Below, piece after piece: positions 59,461 through 64,000 of a stretch of 64,000 nucleotides of DNA (within the stretch, counting starts at the first letter, position 1; the number at the start of each line of letters is the position of its first letter). This stretch comes from Salvator merianae (taxonomy: Eukaryota > Chordata > Lepidosauria > Squamata > Teiidae), in assembly GCA_003586115.2 (NCBI GenBank), contig QVOM02000034.1, positions 127,755,936 through 127,819,935 on the forward strand, in the 5' to 3' direction. The translations under genes were made by a program, and so were the position numbers. The notes under the pieces were generated by a model. It was not told the origin of the DNA. It did no database searches and saw only the letters and a program-made list of their open reading frames with translations.

Positions 59461-59599
59461 TGCTGCATCCTGATTTCTCTTACTTATTCTGCTATATTTG
59501 GAAATTCTGGAATAAAACATGGATATTCTGGAACATCTATGCTTTATTCCAAAATATCCAAATATAGCAGAATAAGTAAGAGACATCTGTATGTGGCCT
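59461..59599. mobile_element. 139-bp hairpin element
   Basis: TGCTGCATCCTGATTTCTCT at the left and AGAGACATCTGTATGTGGCC at the right pair through most of the element. The centre is GGATATTCTGGAACATCTATG. Confidence 0.8.
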
Positions 59600-61000
59600 T
59601 GTCTCAGCTATGCCTGTTAGCATTTTTCACAGTTCCTGCCTTTCCTTGATGTTGTGGTTAATTCTGGACAGGGGAAAAAAGATGGGAATGGAATATATAC
59701 TCTGAGCAGAGCCTGACTCTTTGTAATCTGTTATCAAATAAAGTTAGAGTAGGTTTAATCTACTCTCTGCCTGTGTTCTTTGAATGGGGTGGTGTTTCTG
59801 ACAGGTGGTGCACTTTTCCAACCATATCACAGCTGTTCAGTTGCTAAAGCTGTGCCTCGGGCTGTCTTGCCTTGATAAATTTTCTGCTTATTTTTCCTGA
59901 CCTAATATGACACCTTCCCCTTGGTAAAACATTGTAGCAGACCCAAAAGACCTAGCCAGCAAAGTTACTCTTGCCTTGCTGTTAAAAACCTAAGATTACT
60001 GTTGCCTTGTTATTTTTAAGCAATTGATCCTCTCAGCTGGATACATTGTTACTCTATAACTCATGTTACTCTATATACATTGTCCTGATTATTATACCGT
60101 GTTATTCGGACATGTTACAGCTTTTTCCACAGCATTGATTTTCTTGACTTAATATTTGTTTAATAAAATGTATTTCTTTTTATTGTTTAATTGTGAGTGC
60201 TTCAAGCCTCCTTTCCCCATCTTTTTTTAAGCTCAGCAGTCCAATTATGTACCTGTTAAACCAAACATGAGTTAAAGATCATTGTAAATGTGGGAAGCTT
60301 GTACACACGTGATGGAGTCAGAAGAATTCCCATAACAATGGTCTGTCTTACAAGCACTCTCAAGGAGAACATATGAACTCAAAAGAATGAGACTAAACAT
60401 TTATATTATGATAATAGTGGATGCATACTGCCTTTGGTGTACAAACAGGTGGCCCACTGAGGGATATCCACTCTGCCCTTTCATAAGCTGAAGCTTGTGG
60501 CTTTTGCTTTGAACTGTTAAGCATACAGTAAGTTCGGTGACACTTAAACAAAAGAGCAAGACCCTTGTTTGCCTTTTGAATAATTCAGAGCAGTAAGTTA
60601 GGGGCTCATCCAAACTTACATGTTCGACATACAGACCCTGCATAGTCATTGTGGGAATCATAGTCATTGTGGAAGTCAGTGGCAAATAACAGGAACTAGA
60701 ATACAAGGTGAGAGAAGTTCCCATGGCATTTCACTGTATCACTTTGGCTGTAGTATGTGGCATCACTATGGGACAAAGGGCAGGTGTGAGCCAGTCCTCA
60801 AGCACTAAAGAGAGAGCTGAACTAAACTTTGTTCCCTATTCATCAGTTTGTTAAATGGAGTATTAATAGAATCTGTCAGTGATCAATTAAAGTGGTGCAG
60901 TCTGGATTTTTGTGTGCCCTCCAACTCTTTTCTTGTAATGGCTAAATTAATGTAGTAAAGAGGGGTGTTGAGTAACATGTTCCAAATAACACCCATCGCA

Positions 61001-61622
61001 GACATAAGTACATAAGAGGAGCCTTGCTGGATCAGGCCACGGCCCATCTAGTCCAGCATTCTGTTTCACACAGTGGCCCACCAATTGCTTCTGGGCATTC
61101 TCAAGCAGAAGATAAATGTAAAACCTTCACCTGCTCTTGACTCCCCGCAAATGGTTTTACAGACATCCTGCCTGTGTTTCCAACCTGGAGGCAGTACCTA
61201 GGCATCTATTCTAGTAGCCATTGATACACTTGACCTCCATGAATCTGTCCAATCCTTTTTTAAAGCTGTCTAGACTGATGGCTGTCACCACCTCATCTGG
61301 TAATAGACCAATGACCCTCTGGGTGAAAAAATACTTCCCCTTGTCATTCCTAACTCTCCTACCCATCAGCTTCAGAGAGTGCCCCCTGGTCCTAGTGTTT
61401 TGTGTGAGAGAAAAAAACTTCTCTCTGTCCACCTTATCCATACCGTGCATGATTTTATATACATCAATCAGGTCTCCTCTTAAACGCCGCTTTTCAAGGC
61501 TGAAAAGGCCAAGGTGTTGCAGCCTGATTTCATAAGGAAGGTGTTCCAGCCCCTTGATCATTCTGGTTGCCCTTTTCTGCACCTTCTCCAGTTCCACAAT
61601 ATCCTTTCTGAAGACTTTGCTC
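61001..61622 (-). mobile_element. CR1-type LINE fragment, longest copy (E)
   Basis: The minus strand retains a 137-residue open frame of the CR1 ORF2 C-terminus: VELEKVQKRATRMIKGLEHL, then LGLFSLEKRRLRGDLIDVYK, then MDKVDREKFFSL and the same ending as copy C. A small deletion removes W-N-L before L-P-D-E compared with copy C. The 3' UTR runs left to a tail at about 61001. It is 5'-truncated near 61622, so it is not a working element. Confidence 0.88.
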
Positions 61623-63294
61623 AAGTGGATCTCTGGAAAATGTTGGGAGAGTGGTCAAGTGCTAATGTGGTCATTAGACCCAGGAGCCCTGGTTAAGACT
61701 GGAAGGGTGTTCCTAAGTCAACACAGAACTTTCAGTAGAGAGAAATGTTTGCTGTCTTCAGAATTGGTCTGGTGATAGTTCTGAAGTGTCACTAGCCTAA
61801 GACTAAATGCTTTTGAAGTGAATGGCCCCAGAAGCACATGTCAAGCAAAGCTGTGAAAGACTCGCCTACACTTATTTTAGAAGTACAAAAGATTCATACA
61901 GATGCAGCAACTGGTGTTGGAGGCTCATGGCTGGAATTGTGGGAGGAGTCATGAGGCAGCTAGTGACAAATATTTGCTATAATTTATAAAGCACCCAGTG
62001 CTTACTAAATGCAGTACATGTTACACAGTTTGAAAACAAGGCAGGCCTTTATGATTGAAAAGACCTGAGGCAAAAGGAAAAAGAAATAGGAAAGAAGAAG
62101 AAAAGAGGAGGAAGACCTTGTTGATTACTTATGAGAGGATGCTAATATTAAGGAAGATGGAAACTTGATTCAAAACACATGGAGAAATGGCTTTGAAACA
62201 GAAGATTATTTAGTAAAGAACGCAGACAAAACCTGAGCAATGAGGGCGCTGAAAATACAAGTAATTGATGAAATCATTATTCAATCCATTCACGTCAGGT
62301 TAGAATACCTTTTCATTTGTTTTTCATAATGACACCTGACGGGTGAATTGTGATTTGGCAAGGACTGCAGTCAGCTGCTTGCCGTGGATAGTAGAGTTCA
62401 TAAAGGGGTCGACACACAAGAGCCTTTTCCACAGACAATTCTGTGCTTTTAAAAATACAGTGGAATTTCTGGTGTGAAAAATCTGGCTGCTGTCTGTATA
62501 GATTGTGTCAGCTTGGGACTTGATTATCAATTTTTGAGCTTGGATTCTACCCTGCCTCTTCATGTTAGAAAAGATTGGATTGAGCAAAGGGTGGAAATAT
62601 TTATTTTGGAAAACATTAAGAAATCACTGAGTTATCTATTTGTTTGCCCATGTTAGGGCTATTGGTGGTTTGATTGCCCCATTGATCTACAACTCGGTGT
62701 GAATGCAGTGACTCTGTCTTCTATTAGTACAGGATACTTCCAGCTCAGATGGTGCCCCAAAGCTGAGGAAGATCTGTGTGTACAGGAGAGAATCAAACAC
62801 AATATTTTCACTGTGGAACTCATGAGGCAAAAAATAGCAAGCCAAGCTCCAGCTGTTCCTCACTGGATCTTGGCCCAAGTGCTTCTATCAAGGGCCCTGT
62901 GTTCCAGTGATGTGCTGAGTTGTATCCGGTGTCTGATGCAAAATAGATTATTAATAGCTGAGCTGAAGCTGAGCCCTGCACTTGGTTAAGCTTCCAGTGA
63001 CAAAAACTTTATTAAATCCCATGTATTGGTAGCTTATACTGCTTTGAGGTTAAATTTTAATAGGAAATAGTACATAAATATTTTATTTTATTTTTGTTTT
63101 TGTTTCGAAGCATACTGTTCAAAATACAATGTCTGAATAGCAGAAAATCACAAACTTTTTATTTGCAAAAATAAACACACTGTGTGCACGCAGCCTTGCT
63201 CTTTGCCTAGTCTACTTTAGCTTAGTTTGTTTCATAGTGAAAGGGCTTGAGCATTGTGCCTTCAGTTGGAAACCTGGATTATATAATATGTGAA

Positions 63295-63400
63295 AATATA
63301 CGAAGCTGCTTTATTTCAAGACAGACTGTTGTCCATTCTAGCTAGCAATGGCTGCTCAGGCTTCTAGGAACTCAGGCAAGGGTCTTTGACCACCTGTAAG
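63295..63400 (+). mobile_element. Short dispersed retroposon fragment
   Basis: ATACGAAGCTGCTTTATTTC, then TTGTCCATTCTAGCTAGCAA, then CAGGCAAGGGTCTTTGACC follow the layout of a widespread sauropsid repeat. The formal family is not assigned. Confidence 0.45.
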
Positions 63401-63480
63401 ATGTGCACAGGCAATGGCATTACTATGCTGGCTCAGAGTGCCTTACTGAATGAAGGCTTCAGACTCAGCTTAGAGGTATT

Positions 63481-63770
63481 GGGAGGATGGCTGTAAAGTG
63501 CCACAGTGGCCATAAAGTGCTATGGTGGCTGCAAAAGTGCCATGAAGATGTGTAAAAGGCCGCAGTGGCATGTTCGTGGCTGCTGCAGGGCTTTACAGAA
63601 GTCATAAGAGGTTGCTGAAACCACAAAAGTGCTGCAAAGTGGCTCTAAAAGGCTGCAGTAGTTCTTTTACAGCCTGTGTAAAGTGCTACAAAGCTGGTGT
63701 AAAGTGCCATGGCAGCCCTTTATGGCTTGTTTCAATGCCTATGGGGCCCTTTACAAGGCCATGCTGAGCC
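63481..63770. repeat. Degenerate short tandem-like repeats
   Basis: The phrase (G)TAAAGTGCCA or its variants (ATAAAGTGCTA, CAAAAGTGCCA, GTAAAGTGCTA) recurs at least seven times with GTGGC/GGCTG spacers of varying length. It looks like an old, diverged tandem array. Confidence 0.5.
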
Positions 63771-64000
63771 GCCTCACCGATCGTACTGGGCTTCACAAGC
63801 GAAAGCTGACTTGGTTCACAGCAGACATTCTTGTGACAAGCCTAACTCGGCACATCTTGAGAACTGTAATTTAACCCATTGCTCTGGGAAAGTGACTTAG
63901 GAACTGGTTCATATCTTTTCTAACAGAACTGCCTCAAGCACATTTGGTTCATTACTACTAAGATTTTGTTGCATCTGCCGCAATTAAATTTCCTTGTTAG

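Larger units (their letters stand above)
57090..64000 (+). other. COLGALT2: COLGALT2 intron 5, 5' part (window edge)
   Basis: At least 6.9 kb of intron 5. It holds an inverted-repeat DNA element, a solo LTR, a hairpin element, a CR1 fragment, a short widespread repeat piece and a degenerate tandem stretch near the right edge. In 57100-57910, 59610-61000 and 61630-63290 I recognise nothing apart from two short duplications (57410-57445, 60640-60672). Confidence 0.85.

Noticed and set aside
61211..61624. 137-residue minus-strand open frame as a host gene
   Set aside because: Its sequence is the C-terminus of CR1 LINE reverse transcriptase, and the element is 5'-truncated.
57090..64000. COLGALT2 exon 6 within the window
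   Set aside because: I searched intron 5 for sequence encoding the expected I-Q-M-Y-x-C-N continuation with an acceptor and found none.

Overview
The window is vertebrate chromosomal DNA, most probably from a squamate reptile (lizard). It is AT-rich, with long introns and two CpG-rich promoter blocks. Its interspersed repeats look squamate: CR1-type LINEs with an octamer (TTATGTTC-like) 3' tail, 5'-truncated L1s, an L2-like LINE, tRNA-derived SINEs ending in pure TTC/GAA runs, and many short inverted-repeat DNA elements. The species cannot be fixed from the sequence alone. There are no bacterial genes, CRISPR arrays or confident RNA genes.

Two protein-coding genes stand head to head. On the minus strand, positions 1-6126 hold the first three coding exons of TSEN15, a subunit of the tRNA splicing endonuclease; its remaining exons lie beyond the left edge. 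On the plus strand, from 11165, are the first five coding exons of COLGALT2, a collagen hydroxylysine galactosyltransferase of the endoplasmic reticulum (exons at 11165, 49190, 52888, 54930 and 56885); the rest lies beyond the right edge. About 5.0 kb separates the two start codons. From memory, the same neighbours are divergent on human chromosome 1q25, so this looks like conserved synteny. The two genes act in unrelated processes (tRNA maturation and collagen glycosylation), so the shared location need not mean shared function.

Layout: 1-6126 TSEN15 exons 3-1 with introns carrying L2-like, CR1 and small retroposon fragments; 5790-6290 CpG-rich TSEN15 promoter; 6300-10700 intergenic DNA with an L1 remnant, a SINE and a CR1 fragment; 10740-11560 COLGALT2 promoter and first exon; 11434-49189 a 37.8-kb first intron full of repeats; 49190-57089 exons 2-5; 57090-64000 part of intron 5, with an inverted-repeat DNA element next to a solo LTR and a CR1 3' fragment.

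I found no new gene system. The most notable structures are: a small retroposon next to TSEN15 exon 2 whose 13-bp target-site duplication copies the 3' splice site exactly; a ~0.8-1.1 kb imperfect inverted repeat in COLGALT2 intron 1; a family of ~140-bp near-complete hairpin elements; several insertions with intact target-site duplications (L1 21 bp, hAT-like 8 bp, LTR about 5 bp); and a pure TTC tract in COLGALT2 intron 3.
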